Counted from the stretch's first letter, positions 8,626 through 18,429 are shown. The stretch: 32,614 nucleotides of DNA from Candidatus Woesearchaeota archaeon CG_4_10_14_0_2_um_filter_33_13 (GCA_002792115.1 PFNQ01000051.1:1-32614); one strand, 5' to 3'. Notes: generated by a model not told the origin, from the sequence alone. Program-made: numbers and translations.

Positions 8626-8635
8626 TATTTATAAA
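8626..8635 (-). promoter_or_regulatory. TATA box of the GNAT/1082/ATP-grasp cluster
   Basis: The reverse strand reads TTTATAAATA, centred about 27 bases before the ATG at 8604. This predicts a leaderless transcript for the three-gene cluster. I see no equally good TATA box before the other two genes, although the 54-base gap before the third (4591-4644) is AT-rich enough to hide one. Confidence 0.6.
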
Positions 8636-8736
8636 TGTTTTTACAAGTTGTTACTAAAAAGAAGTACTTCTCTCTTAATGATTGTAACAACAACTATGAT
8701 AATTATAAGGAGTATAATAACTATGATTGGGTCAAA

Positions 8737-8757
8737 AGATTATTTTTAAAATAATCT
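8737..8757. promoter_or_regulatory. Perfect 21-bp palindrome upstream of dedA-like gene
   Basis: AGATTATTTT (8737-8746), a central T, and its exact inverse AAAATAATCT (8748-8757). It lies in the 203-base gap between the divergent GNAT and DedA genes, 50 bases before the DedA start, and could be a repressor site. The rest of the gap holds promoter-like AT-rich sequence and nothing else I can name. Confidence 0.4.
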
Positions 8758-8807
8758 CAACCTTTAGAAAAGATAAAGTTTAAAAGCTTGTAAACATAAT
8801 AAATAAT

Positions 8808-9422
8808 ATGAGTTTGGTAACTACCATATTATCGTTCTTTTTGCAGTATACGCCACTTTTATCATTTTTAGGAGCTATTATAGGAGGAGAAGAAACTTTG
8901 ATCCTTCTTTCAATATTAGCCTCTCAAGGTCATTTACTTGTCTGGACGGTATTCATATTCTTTTATATGGGAATTATAACTTCTGATTTATTATGGTACT
9001 TTATTGGAAGAACAAAACTATTTGATTGGATGATAAAAAGAAAATATATTTCAAAAGTGTATCTCCGTTGGGATAAACTACTGAACAGGGCGACAAAAGG
9101 AAACAATTTTCAAGCATTACTGATTACAAAATTTCTGTATGGATTACGCTTACCTACCATTATGTATTTAGCAAGGGAAAGAATGCATTTTAAATCATTC
9201 TTGTTTTATACAATTATAGTCAATTTTATTTGGACATCAATTATTATGATGATTGGATGGTCTGCTGGAAAAGGAATTTCTTTAGCAACTGATTTATCAA
9301 ATAATCTAATTCTGTACCTGGTATTAATAGGCATCACAATGTTAGTCTTCACCTTGTTAATCAAATTCCTATCAAAAATAACAAAAAAATGGTTGATCAA
9401 AACGCAAAAGCAATTGAACTAA
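8808..9422 (+). CDS. DedA / SNARE-associated family membrane protein
   Basis: A 204-residue polytopic membrane protein of the DedA family. Members translocate lipids, and bacterial UptA and its relatives recycle undecaprenyl phosphate across the membrane. Diagnostic stretches are GGEETLIL (26-33), the D-x-x-W-Y-x-x-G-R segment (LLWYFIGR, about residues 61-68), and the amphipathic ITKFLYGLRLPTIMYLARERM followed by a long hydrophobic helix. About four hydrophobic segments are visible. The gene overlaps the downstream hydrolase/glycosyltransferase gene by 34 bases, so the two are almost certainly co-translated. In an archaeon the carrier would be a dolichyl-type polyprenyl phosphate, and a GT2 partner makes a role in glycan-lipid metabolism reasonable. 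Confidence 0.88.
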   Translation: MSLVTTILSFFLQYTPLLSFLGAIIGGEETLILLSILASQGHLLVWTVFIFFYMGIITSDLLWYFIGRTKLFDWMIKRKYISKVYLRWDKLLNRATKGNNFQALLITKFLYGLRLPTIMYLARERMHFKSFLFYTIIVNFIWTSIIMMIGWSAGKGISLATDLSNNLILYLVLIGITMLVFTLLIKFLSKITKKWLIKTQKQLN

Positions 9423-10789
9423 AGGCCGATTCAGATAATGAGTTTTTTCTGATACATGGTTATACAGGAAGCCCAACTGACTTTAATCAGTTACCATACC
9501 ATCTCCATAAAAAATTTAATGCTAATGTTAGAGTAATCATGCTAAAAGGACATGGCACTAAAGTAGAAGATTTAGATGATATAACTTTTAACGATTTATT
9601 AACTCAGATAGAAACAGCACTAAGAGAAGATATAAATAAAGGTAGAAAAATTATTTTGGGAGGACTTAGTTTAGGAGCTGTTTTTGCTTTACACTTATCT
9701 GCAGAATATCCAGTAAGAGCTGTTTTCAATATTTGCCCAACATATATCTTAAGATTTCCCTTTAATGTAAAGGGTATTGAACACTTAGGAAAGTACAAAA
9801 AATATTGGAAAAAACCTAGAAAAACCGATGAAAAATTAAAACGAGAAGGTACCTTTAGTTATGATTATATGCATGCAAACGGAATAAAGATAGTAAGAGA
9901 GGCAAGTAACAAATTAAAGGATAGAATAAATAAAATTAAATGCCCAATTATGACAATATGTTCAATAACTGATCCGATTGGACATCAGAAATCATTGAAA
10001 GAAATTCACAATAATGTAAAATCATCTATTAAAAGAAAAAAGATTTTTAGAAGTAGAATCCATAACATTTTCTTCTCTAAAACAGAAAATTTAGTATACA
10101 AAGAAGTAAGCGACTTTGTCAAGGAAAATAATTTATTTGATCTTGATAAACAAGAGAAGATTGCTGCCATTATTCCATCATATAATGAAGCAGAAAGGAT
10201 TGGAGAAGTGTTGAAAGTTCTTTGTGATATTGATATCTTAGATGAAATAATAGTAATTGATGACGGTTCTACAGACAACACTAAAGATGTAGTCAAAAAT
10301 TTTGAGAAAGTTAAGTATTATAAGAATAAAAATAATATTGGAAAAGCCGGTTCTATGGACTTAGGTGTAAAGTCAACTGATGCAGAAATTATATTCTTTT
10401 GTGATGCTGATTTAATTGATTTAAAACCAGAAATAGTAACTAAAATTATAGAACCAGTAAAGAACGGCAACTATAACATGTTTATCGGACTTAGAGGTAA
10501 TTTCATGCAAAAAACTGTCCATCTATTTGCAATAAACTCTGGTGAGAGAGCTCTTAGGAGAATTGTTTGGGAAGAACTTCCTAAACAGTTTAAATATAGG
10601 TATAGAGTAGAAGCAGGATTAAATTATTGTGTAAAAAAGTATTTTGGTGGTTTTGGGTATAAAGAATTTGATTATTCTCAACCGCTTAAAGAAAAGAAAT
10701 ATGGATTTATTAAAGGTACTATACTTAGATGGAGCATGAATATTGATGTTTTGATTGCATATATACAAGAAATATTCGGAAAAGCATAA
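9389..10789 (+). CDS. Alpha/beta-hydrolase fused to GT2 glycosyltransferase
   Basis: A two-domain fusion of 466 residues. Residues 15-245 are an alpha/beta hydrolase of the carboxylesterase/monoacylglycerol-lipase type: oxyanion motif HGYTGSP (23-29), nucleophile elbow GGLSLG with Ser94, and likely Asp195 (SITDPIG) and His225 (RIHN) completing the triad. Residues 256-466 are a family-2 glycosyltransferase: IIPSYNEAERI (261-271), IVIDDGSTDNT (288-298) and a metal-binding DAD (339-341), as in dolichyl-phosphate sugar synthases. No transmembrane tail follows. It overlaps the DedA gene by 34 bases, which suggests joint work on a polyprenyl-linked sugar or glycolipid: the GT2 half adds a sugar and the hydrolase half cuts an ester. 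The substrate is not readable from the sequence. Confidence 0.88.
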   Translation: MVDQNAKAIELKADSDNEFFLIHGYTGSPTDFNQLPYHLHKKFNANVRVIMLKGHGTKVEDLDDITFNDLLTQIETALREDINKGRKIILGGLSLGAVFALHLSAEYPVRAVFNICPTYILRFPFNVKGIEHLGKYKKYWKKPRKTDEKLKREGTFSYDYMHANGIKIVREASNKLKDRINKIKCPIMTICSITDPIGHQKSLKEIHNNVKSSIKRKKIFRSRIHNIFFSKTENLVYKEVSDFVKENNLFDLDKQEKIAAIIPSYNEAERIGEVLKVLCDIDILDEIIVIDDGSTDNTKDVVKNFEKVKYYKNKNNIGKAGSMDLGVKSTDAEIIFFCDADLIDLKPEIVTKIIEPVKNGNYNMFIGLRGNFMQKTVHLFAINSGERALRRIVWEELPKQFKYRYRVEAGLNYCVKKYFGGFGYKEFDYSQPLKEKKYGFIKGTILRWSMNIDVLIAYIQEIFGKA

Positions 10790-10828
10790 AAAGATTAACA
10801 AATAAATTTAACTAATCAATTAAAATTA

Positions 10829-11050
10829 TTACCTTTTCCTGATCTTATCAAGCTCTTCAATTTCAGCTCTTTTAATTTCTAATAAAGTCTCAGAAAGCTT
10901 TTGGACTAAATCACCTAATTTGTTAGTTTTGTGCATCTGTTTCATCAATAAAGAAATAACAACTATTGATTCAACCAAGAGAATAAAGATAATAATACTT
11001 AGAACAAAGATAACTTCAACTAATGGAATATCAACGCCAAATACTAACAT
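10829..11050 (-). CDS. Small membrane protein with coiled-coil tail
   Basis: A 73-residue protein with one long hydrophobic segment (about residues 8-36), then a charged, helical tail (KQMHKTNKLGDLVQKLSE and onward) ending in KIRKR. The topology suggests a short outer end and a cytoplasmic coiled coil. It begins 27 bases after the stop of the giant beta-helix gene on the same strand, and GAGGTG lies 11 bases before its ATG, so co-transcription is likely. Being paired with the surface protein it could help anchor or organise it, but that is inference from position only. Confidence 0.65.
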   Translation of the reverse strand: MLVFGVDIPLVEVIFVLSIIIFILLVESIVVISLLMKQMHKTNKLGDLVQKLSETLLEIKRAEIEELDKIRKR

Positions 11051-11077
11051 CTTCTTTCATGCACCTCTTTTTTATAA

Positions 11078-14000
11078 TTATAATTCTTCCTTTTTTAAAC
11101 CTTTCTTTTTACCTTTCTTTTTGTTAACAAAATAAATTATTGAGATAACACAGAGAAATAAAAATAAGATTGGAATTGACCAGCTTAATACTTTAAACAA
11201 TTTATCTTTAAACGTAACCTGCTTACCACCATTCATCTCAACATTAAACTCATTTTCAGTAACTAAAATACCACCTTTATAGATCTTAGTTTGGATTTGA
11301 TACTCATCATTATAGATTAAAGGATTGTACTTGTATTGTTGAGCAAAGACTAAAGCTTGCTGAGTTTTTACATGATAAGGTCCATATAAATCACTAAAGT
11401 AATTTTTCTTGCCATCCTTGCTGTTGATGTTCATCTCCACAGTGTATCTATTAAGATCCGGAGATAAGTCAACAGTCGCCCCACCAGTGATACTATTACC
11501 ATTTCCATTATTATTATCATTACTATTGCCATTACTATCTTCAGTTTCTTTAAAAATTTCTTCTGGAGCAAGAACAACATAAATGTCCATCAGATCATTT
11601 TCAACATCTAAATCTATTGCAGAGCCAGAAACAGCTGTTCTCTCAACAAAAACTTCTTTTTCATAAACAGCTTCACCAAAAGTAGTAAACTGAATTTTAA
11701 TCTGTCTGGGGATTGTTAAACCCTCATTAATCTCAATATCTCTAACCACTTTCTCCCCAGGAGGAATAATTATCTCTTCAGGATCAACTAAGGTAGCTTG
11801 CAATAATCTACCTGTAATGGAATTACTGGAATAAGATAAAGATGCCAAGTTATAAAATGCTGAATCTTCTCCGCCCATTGTTTTAGTGTTAACGATAAAG
11901 AAAGGATCATCAACTTGCTGAAGAATATTAGGAAATAACTTTATCGCTTTTTTACCGGTATTTTCTAAAGTAAATGTGACAACAGTTTTTCCAATATCTT
12001 GTTGTGATTCTGCTTCCGACTTTAAATACTTTTTAACATCTTCTGCTGAATAAACATCTGTTGTTACAACTGTTGATTTAGAAGTTTTAGTAGGAGCCTT
12101 AACTTCTGGAGTGGTTACCGCTGCAGCTACTGCTGTAGAACCACTACTGCCACTCCCACTTCCGCTACCAAGTTGTACTTCCGTAACACAAGTAGTTATC
12201 TTTGGCCCATAATCTACGCCATAACCTCCGCTATATGGATATATCTTTGAAGATGTAGTACTATTGTATGGATAATCATTTGAGGTGTTTGTTGTCGGAC
12301 CATCCGCATAAGTATCATTGTTACTATCTGTCCCTTTATTACAATAATCGTCCCATTCATTGCCTTGAGCAGTAAAATTACCAGAAACATTAACAGAAGT
12401 ATTGAAGTAATTACCATCAGAAGTCCTAAGATGATAAGAAGAAGAACCACTAATCTTATTGTGATAAAATAAATTGTCTGTTCCAGACAAAAGATAAATT
12501 CCGTTACTAAATCCCGTTAAATTATTGTTATGAAAAGTATTATTGTTAGATAATGTTTGAATAGCAAAAGCTCCCGAACCGGTACTAAGGGAATTATAAG
12601 ATATGTCTGAATTAGCACAATAATAAAGATAGACCCCATAAAAATTGTTATCATCAAAAACACTATTAGTGATGTTCCAATTATTCCCAACATTACAATT
12701 CACTCCATAATCATTACCTGTAAAGTTACTTCCACTAATAGTGACATTATCAACGTGATCAAAATAAATCCCCGGCCAATAGTTATTAATAAAACTAGAA
12801 TTGATAAAATTATGACCATATGAATTAATGATATAAGCACCATAATAGAAATTATCAAATTTACAACCGATAACTGTAATATTGTCATAATTAGTTCCGA
12901 TATAACGGTTATATAATCCCATACCCTCTTGATAACCACGAATAATAGTGTTATCACAAGTAATAACTAAATCATCTGCACCAGCAACTAAAACTCCTCC
13001 AGAGTCACTATCATTAATAGTATAAGTTCCAGGACATAGATTAGTATTAGAGGTGAGAACTAAATTATCACTAGGTACAGTACAATTAAGTACAAAAGAG
13101 AGATTTAAGTAAGTATTGTTAGTTTCTGATAGATTAATCACGGAGTTATTTATCACTGTTTCAGAGGCTGTTGAGTATGTAGCTGTAATGTTCTGCCTAT
13201 TAAGATAAGTGATTCCCGATAGATTAATCTTAAGCTCACTAACTTCTAAAACGGCAAGCCCATCAACATCTGTTTGTTGGGTATCATCAACAGTGTTACC
13301 AGCATCAATTAAATAAGCAGTAACATTAACATTCTGTAAGGGCGTAGTTTCGTTATTAGTGACGTTAACTGTAACGTACCATTTTTTGTAAATGCTAGCA
13401 GTACCGCTGATGTTAATTAGGCTAATGTTAATAGAAGAATTTACAATAGAATTATTTGTTCCTCCATCATTAATGGCTAAGAGATCAAATTGATTGTTTA
13501 TAAAAGTGCTATCAAAGATTTTATTATTGTTAGAAGTATTTAAGATAAGTCCATAAGTGCTATTTGACAAGTTTAAAGAATAAAAATTAGAATAATTGGT
13601 ATTATAAACATCTAAAGCGTTACTAAAATTTATGATGTTTAAGTTTGAAACATTAATCCCTGCTCTGTTGTTAAAGCTAAGTGCAGTTCCAGAGCCATTT
13701 CCAATGATGCTATAATCCCCACCATCAATAACGATGTTATCACCAGTAATAGTTAAACAAGTTCCGTTACTGTAAAGATTCTCACCAAGCGTAAAGTCTG
13801 AATTTAAACTCATTCCGCAAAATACTTCAAGTAAGGACAAGTTTATTTGTGCTCCGGTTGTATTAATCAGATTAAGATAACTTTGGTTTTGAGTGTAACC
13901 ACTTTTGATAGCAGTAATCAGATGATTATTAGTGAGGTAGTAAGTGATATTGTTCTCCATATAATATTCAGTAAGTTCTAAAGTTCCAATTCCGTTAGCA

Positions 14001-17000
14001 CTAGTTTGTGTTGTGTCGTCAAGTATGTTAGTAGCGTCATAACCATTCAAAGTAACATTTTCAATAGAACCATCACTACTATTAGTTACATTAACATCAA
14101 CATACCATTTAACATAAAGATAATTATTAGCTTCAGAACTTAATTTAGATTTATTAAAAGTAACGTTAATGAAATAGTTCTCTGCACTGCCATCATAAAA
14201 GCGAACTGAATTTCCAATCATATCGTTAACAAAGGTATTATTGTCAGAATTATAATAGATATCTAATTTATTGCTCAGATTATTATTAGAAAAGCGGTTA
14301 TTCGCCGAATCCATTAAATGTATATCAATTGTTTCTCCAGCACCATAATAACCATCATTGTAGAGGGTATTTCCACTAATGTTCATATTGTCGTTGTATA
14401 AAATTCGTAGTCCAAGATAAGTGTAGTTAATGATATTGTTAGTAATCTTGTTATTATAACTAAGCTGATTATAATTGACACCCTCTAAGTTAATACCATT
14501 AAAGAAATCTATGATAGTAAGATTATTAATAGTGATGTTACTAACATTTGTTCCAGTTATTCCAGTGTTAGAATTTGTATTACCTAACAAGGTAGCACCA
14601 TTACCTTCTATTACAATATTACTAGCATTAAGAGTAAAACAATCCTCACCGACACCAGCAGTAATTATCTGGCCAGGAGGTATAGTTACGTTAGAATTAA
14701 TTACTCCGCAACTGATAATAGGAATATCAATTAAAGGCAAGTAGTCTTTACTATTACCTCCACTAATATTATATTCTACGTCACCAAATCCGTCAAAATT
14801 TGCGTCTGAATAAATGTAATCTTCCCAAAAATTTCCCCCAGTACAATTCTCACCTAAAATATTAGTAGCTCCACACATCTCTGAAATATTCCAATTATTA
14901 GAACTATCATCAAAAGCGTTGTTAGTGTTGTTAGAAAAATAATTGTTATAAATAGAATTGTTGTTGGAATTTATAATCTTAGTTCCGTTAGCAGAATTGT
15001 TCTGGATATAATTATTAGTTATATAGTTGCTATCAGCTCCTTGATAAAGATATAATCCGTCAGTACCATTGTTAATATAAATACCAGTAAGATTATTTAG
15101 AGTAGCATTCTCCATGTACCCCCCAACAGAAAAATTTGTTATAATCAGGTTTTTGATAGTAACATTAGTCTGATTAGTTATATTGATCCCGATGCCTGTA
15201 CCATCTCCAGTTATAATGGCATCATTTCCGTCTATTACAATGTTACTTTCATTAACAATAAAACAATCTCCTGCAGAGGTTAAATCGGTAATTAAAGTTG
15301 TACCCTCATTAATGTAACCGCAAACAGGAATTGAGATATTTCCGGTTAATGTAACAGATATGCTTTCTGTCTCGGAAAGGTTGATATTAGTAAAATTAAC
15401 TAAAATACCACCTACCGAAGCGTTGATGGTGTGATTAGTAACATAATTGGCAGAAACAATATCTTGAACAAACTCAGTAAGGTTTAGTAAAACTTCTCCT
15501 TGTGAATTTGTTATTGCACTTGATTCTAATCCACCGGTGTTATTGTATGCAGAAACATTTACTCCCTGCAGATTCTCTCCTAAAGTATTATTAACTTTAG
15601 TTCTAACAAACCATTTAACATAAGCGCTACCTCCACTAGCAGAAGTAACATTGATCTTACTTTTGTTAAATGTAAGATTAATTAATTGTGTGTTATGACC
15701 GCCTTGGTAATCAAAAAAGGTGCTATTTTGAATGATTTCATTTACAAAAGTGTTGTTATAATTAAAACCGGGAAGATCAATAGAATAATTATTATCATTA
15801 TAATGATTATCGATAAAATAATTGTTATCAGAATTTCCCCCGACATACATTCCTTTATCTGTATTATTTATTAATGACCCTTGAAACTGGTTCATGCCAG
15901 TACTGGTTAAATAAAAACCATATTGGGCATCGTGAATAGAATTATTTACAAATATATTTTGAGATGAGCTACTCGAATAAATTCCTTGCTCCGTCTTTTC
16001 AACTTCATTATTAGTTAAGTTGTTATAATAACTGGAAGTAGTTACAATAATGCCGACAGTCGCTGTTGTATTTTCACCATTGATATAATTGTTTTCTAAG
16101 CGGTTATACAAAGAATAGGCAAGATAAATTGCTACATTTGAATCCATAAAATCATAAACGGAATTTCCAGAGATGAGACCAGAATCTGAACCACCAATAT
16201 ATATAGCCACGCTATTATTGTAAAAGGTATTGTTAGAGATAATAGTACGATCTACAGAATCAACTGCCACTCCAATAGAGCTTGTGTCATAAATACTATT
16301 AGAAATTATTTCAATATCGGTGGAATAAACATAAACACCTCCGGAACTGATAGAATATATTGAGTTATTGTACAACAAGTTATTTGGTCCTTGAAAGTAT
16401 ACCCCATAACTGCGAGTATTAGAAATATTGTTATTGCTTAAATTATTATAACTAGAAGTAGCTTCTATTCCTAAACCATAAAAGCTAATGTTTGATATAA
16501 TGTTGTTATCAATAGTGTTATAATCCGAAAACCATAAACTTATAGCAGAACCAGTAATGCTAGATAAATTATTGTAGCTAATATTAGAATCATCTGTGTT
16601 AAGAGTATAAACTCCAGCACTAGTTGTATTAGAGTTTCCTACGTCATAAATATCATTATTTATGACAGTTACGTTACTTGCTCCCAGACGAATTCCATAA
16701 ATACTAGTCGCCGCAGATCGGTTAATGTTTCTTATAATATTGTTAGCAATAGTAAGGTTATTATTAGAACCAGTAACCATAATTCCGGTAATCTCAGTAC
16801 CGGTTAAATTTTCAATAATATTGTTAGAAACAATCCCATTTAAATTAATATCAATGCCGTCACTACAATTATAAATATAATTATTCTCTATTGTAAAATT
16901 ATATCCGTTAGCAAAAATACCTTGGCCCTCAATGGCAGTTTCACCAAAGTTAATGATTGTACAATTACGGAGGGTAATATTATTATAAGGTTGGATCCAC

Positions 17001-17494
17001 ACACCAGAATAAGAACCTGTTGACGTACCACTAATAGTATGGCCATCACAATCAAGTATCACATCGGGACTACCAATTATTAATCCGTAATCTGCACACC
17101 CAGTTAAATCAGAAGCCATCGTATAAGACTCATTTAACGTATCACCGCAACTACAAGATGTTGCTCCGCCACAATTAGATTGAATAGATATCTGTTCAGA
17201 AGTACTTAAATCGTCCTGGAAAATAATTGCTCTGTCTTGAAAAGTTACATCATTAAGTAAATCATCAGATGGAGTAGGTAAGAATTTTTCTTCAACAATT
17301 GATTTAGGAGGGATTATTGATTCTGGAACAGCTAAAGGTTCTGCTTCCACTACTTCTTCATCTGTACTTAATCCGATAACATTCCCAGTAATTTGATTAT
17401 CTCCGATTGAATTCAAAACAAAGAATGAAGCTATAATTAAGAATAGAACAACAACTACCACACCTACAAATTCCCCCCTTTTACCCGAGTACAT
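11078..17494 (-). CDS. Giant parallel beta-helix cell-surface protein
   Basis: A 2138-residue secreted, membrane-anchored protein. Residues 1-30 hold a hydrophobic signal/anchor, followed by ITGNVIG, a motif common on surface proteins of this kind of archaeon. From about residue 108 there are long runs of right-handed beta-helix turns (pattern NNxIxNNxI, NosD/PbH1 type). About five blocks each open with a cysteine and a line like DNIVIDGxGxxIxG. Between blocks lie short domains starting YVKWYVDVNVTN or YKKWYVTVNVTN, probably Ig-like sandwiches. Asn-x-Ser/Thr sequons are extremely dense, implying heavy N-glycosylation. After a Gly/Ser linker comes a C-terminal beta domain, one transmembrane helix (about 2095-2120) and a Lys-rich cytoplasmic tail. 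It is probably a stalk, adhesin or glycan-binding surface fibre. Confidence 0.9.
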   Translation of the reverse strand: MYSGKRGEFVGVVVVVLFLIIASFFVLNSIGDNQITGNVIGLSTDEEVVEAEPLAVPESIIPPKSIVEEKFLPTPSDDLLNDVTFQDRAIIFQDDLSTSEQISIQSNCGGATSCSCGDTLNESYTMASDLTGCADYGLIIGSPDVILDCDGHTISGTSTGSYSGVWIQPYNNITLRNCTIINFGETAIEGQGIFANGYNFTIENNYIYNCSDGIDINLNGIVSNNIIENLTGTEITGIMVTGSNNNLTIANNIIRNINRSAATSIYGIRLGASNVTVINNDIYDVGNSNTTSAGVYTLNTDDSNISYNNLSSITGSAISLWFSDYNTIDNNIISNISFYGLGIEATSSYNNLSNNNISNTRSYGVYFQGPNNLLYNNSIYSISSGGVYVYSTDIEIISNSIYDTSSIGVAVDSVDRTIISNNTFYNNSVAIYIGGSDSGLISGNSVYDFMDSNVAIYLAYSLYNRLENNYINGENTTATVGIIVTTSSYYNNLTNNEVEKTEQGIYSSSSSQNIFVNNSIHDAQYGFYLTSTGMNQFQGSLINNTDKGMYVGGNSDNNYFIDNHYNDNNYSIDLPGFNYNNTFVNEIIQNSTFFDYQGGHNTQLINLTFNKSKINVTSASGGSAYVKWFVRTKVNNTLGENLQGVNVSAYNNTGGLESSAITNSQGEVLLNLTEFVQDIVSANYVTNHTINASVGGILVNFTNINLSETESISVTLTGNISIPVCGYINEGTTLITDLTSAGDCFIVNESNIVIDGNDAIITGDGTGIGINITNQTNVTIKNLIITNFSVGGYMENATLNNLTGIYINNGTDGLYLYQGADSNYITNNYIQNNSANGTKIINSNNNSIYNNYFSNNTNNAFDDSSNNWNISEMCGATNILGENCTGGNFWEDYIYSDANFDGFGDVEYNISGGNSKDYLPLIDIPIISCGVINSNVTIPPGQIITAGVGEDCFTLNASNIVIEGNGATLLGNTNSNTGITGTNVSNITINNLTIIDFFNGINLEGVNYNQLSYNNKITNNIINYTYLGLRILYNDNMNISGNTLYNDGYYGAGETIDIHLMDSANNRFSNNNLSNKLDIYYNSDNNTFVNDMIGNSVRFYDGSAENYFINVTFNKSKLSSEANNYLYVKWYVDVNVTNSSDGSIENVTLNGYDATNILDDTTQTSANGIGTLELTEYYMENNITYYLTNNHLITAIKSGYTQNQSYLNLINTTGAQINLSLLEVFCGMSLNSDFTLGENLYSNGTCLTITGDNIVIDGGDYSIIGNGSGTALSFNNRAGINVSNLNIINFSNALDVYNTNYSNFYSLNLSNSTYGLILNTSNNNKIFDSTFINNQFDLLAINDGGTNNSIVNSSINISLINISGTASIYKKWYVTVNVTNNETTPLQNVNVTAYLIDAGNTVDDTQQTDVDGLAVLEVSELKINLSGITYLNRQNITATYSTASETVINNSVINLSETNNTYLNLSFVLNCTVPSDNLVLTSNTNLCPGTYTINDSDSGGVLVAGADDLVITCDNTIIRGYQEGMGLYNRYIGTNYDNITVIGCKFDNFYYGAYIINSYGHNFINSSFINNYWPGIYFDHVDNVTISGSNFTGNDYGVNCNVGNNWNITNSVFDDNNFYGVYLYYCANSDISYNSLSTGSGAFAIQTLSNNNTFHNNNLTGFSNGIYLLSGTDNLFYHNKISGSSSYHLRTSDGNYFNTSVNVSGNFTAQGNEWDDYCNKGTDSNNDTYADGPTTNTSNDYPYNSTTSSKIYPYSGGYGVDYGPKITTCVTEVQLGSGSGSGSSGSTAVAAAVTTPEVKAPTKTSKSTVVTTDVYSAEDVKKYLKSEAESQQDIGKTVVTFTLENTGKKAIKLFPNILQQVDDPFFIVNTKTMGGEDSAFYNLASLSYSSNSITGRLLQATLVDPEEIIIPPGEKVVRDIEINEGLTIPRQIKIQFTTFGEAVYEKEVFVERTAVSGSAIDLDVENDLMDIYVVLAPEEIFKETEDSNGNSNDNNNGNGNSITGGATVDLSPDLNRYTVEMNINSKDGKKNYFSDLYGPYHVKTQQALVFAQQYKYNPLIYNDEYQIQTKIYKGGILVTENEFNVEMNGGKQVTFKDKLFKVLSWSIPILFLFLCVISIIYFVNKKKGKKKGLKKEEL

Positions 17495-17518
17495 CTAATA
17501 AGATATTAAAATTATTAC

Positions 17519-17528
17519 ATTTATAAAC
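17519..17528 (-). promoter_or_regulatory. TATA box of the beta-helix gene
   Basis: The reverse strand reads GTTTATAAATG, centred about 29 bases before the ATG at 17494, the leaderless spacing seen elsewhere in the window. Confidence 0.55.
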
Positions 17529-17574
17529 TTTTGTTTTTAATATGATTTAGAAGATTTAACAAAAATGAAAAAAG

Positions 17575-17658
17575 CGCCGACGCCCGGATTTGAACCGGGA
17601 AATCCTTGCGGAAACAAGATTTCCAGTCTTGCGGAGTACCAGATTGTCCCACGTCGGC
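17575..17658 (-). tRNA. trnS-GGA: tRNA-Ser (anticodon GGA)
   Basis: A complete type II tRNA of 84 nt with no intron. The acceptor stem is GCCGACG/CGTCGGC with discriminator G. The anticodon stem-loop is CAAGA-CTGGAAA-TCTTG with anticodon GGA, reading UCC and UCU serine codons. The variable arm TCC-GCAA-GGA is long, as in serine tRNAs. The T arm is CCCGG-TTCAAAT-CCGGG. No CCA is encoded. A T-run (reverse strand of 17569-17573) follows closely as terminator, and an AT-rich TATA-like element lies near 17684-17693. Confidence 0.95.
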
Positions 17659-17764
17659 AATATTAAGATAAAAAAAGGCCCCCATTTAAATAAGTTTCTT
17701 TAACACTCCCCACTGGACAAATACGGACAAAAGTTATAAACCAATTAGTTGTTAATTATTCAGA

Positions 17765-18379
17765 ATGAAGATTACTAAAGATTTAGCTTTAGTTTATGGA
17801 GTTTTATTGGGGGACGGATGTTTATCAAAAATCAGAAATCATAGTTTTATTTCCATAACTTGTAATATTCATTCAGACAAGGCCTTTCTTGAGAAAATAA
17901 AACCTTTTTTAGAAAAACTAAGACAAAAACCTATCAAACTTTATGAAAGAAAGAAATACGGCAAAATTGAAATTAACTTTTCTGATAAAAAGCTGTTTAA
18001 TCAATTTTTAAAATCAAGTTTCCCAGTAGGCAAAAAAGGACCAAACTTAATAGTTCCAGACAGAATGTTACCATTTTTAAAAGAGATTATTAATGGGTAT
18101 TTTGCTACAGATGGTAGTTTGGTAATTACCAATAATAATGGCATTAAATATCCCCGATTAGAATTTTCTAGTATATCAAAATCATTGCTTCAGCAAGTTC
18201 AAAAATTCTTAAAAACACTTGAAATAACCGGAAATATCTACATTTCTAAAAGATACTCAAATAACTGGAACACCCTATATCGTTTACAAATAAATGGAAA
18301 AACCAATTTAAAGTTATTTAAAAACAATATCGGATTTATCAATCCAAAACATGAAATAATTTGTAATAAAATTCTTTGA
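17765..18379 (+). CDS. LAGLIDADG homing endonuclease, free-standing
   Basis: A 204-residue single-chain endonuclease with two LAGLIDADG helices: LALVYGVLLGDG (7-18, catalytic Asp17) and LKEIINGYFATDGS (105-118, catalytic Asp116). Such enzymes cut a long target site and spread the intron or intein that carries them. Some (maturases) help splicing. This copy is not inside an intron: it stands between tRNA-Ser and the two-intron tRNA-Met, ending 14 bases from the latter on the opposite strand. A TATA-like AAGTTATAAAC lies about 28 bases before the ATG. Both catalytic aspartates are present, so it may be active. The link with the tRNA-Met introns is suggestive only. Confidence 0.88.
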   Translation: MKITKDLALVYGVLLGDGCLSKIRNHSFISITCNIHSDKAFLEKIKPFLEKLRQKPIKLYERKKYGKIEINFSDKKLFNQFLKSSFPVGKKGPNLIVPDRMLPFLKEIINGYFATDGSLVITNNNGIKYPRLEFSSISKSLLQQVQKFLKTLEITGNIYISKRYSNNWNTLYRLQINGKTNLKLFKNNIGFINPKHEIICNKIL

Positions 18380-18393
18380 TTTAATCAAAAAAA
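18375..18393 (-). terminator. T7 run and palindrome after tRNA-Met
   Basis: Reading the minus strand, seven T residues (18393-18387) follow the tRNA discriminator directly and run into the palindrome TTTGATTTAATCAAA (18375-18389), which also covers the stop codon of the convergent endonuclease gene. It probably ends transcription of the tRNA. Confidence 0.55.
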
Positions 18394-18429
18394 TGGCGAA
18401 GGGGGGATTTGAACCCCCAACCCCCACGT

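Noticed and set aside
8678-8749. Hydrophobic 23-codon ORF between the GNAT and DedA genes
   Set aside because: There is no ribosome-binding site, its composition reflects AT-rich sequence, and it ends inside a palindrome.
11500-17100. Dense short repeats resembling a tandem repeat or CRISPR-like array
   Set aside because: They are degenerate codon-level repeats of Asn/Ile/Ser beta-helix turns in one long reading frame, not identical repeats with spacers.
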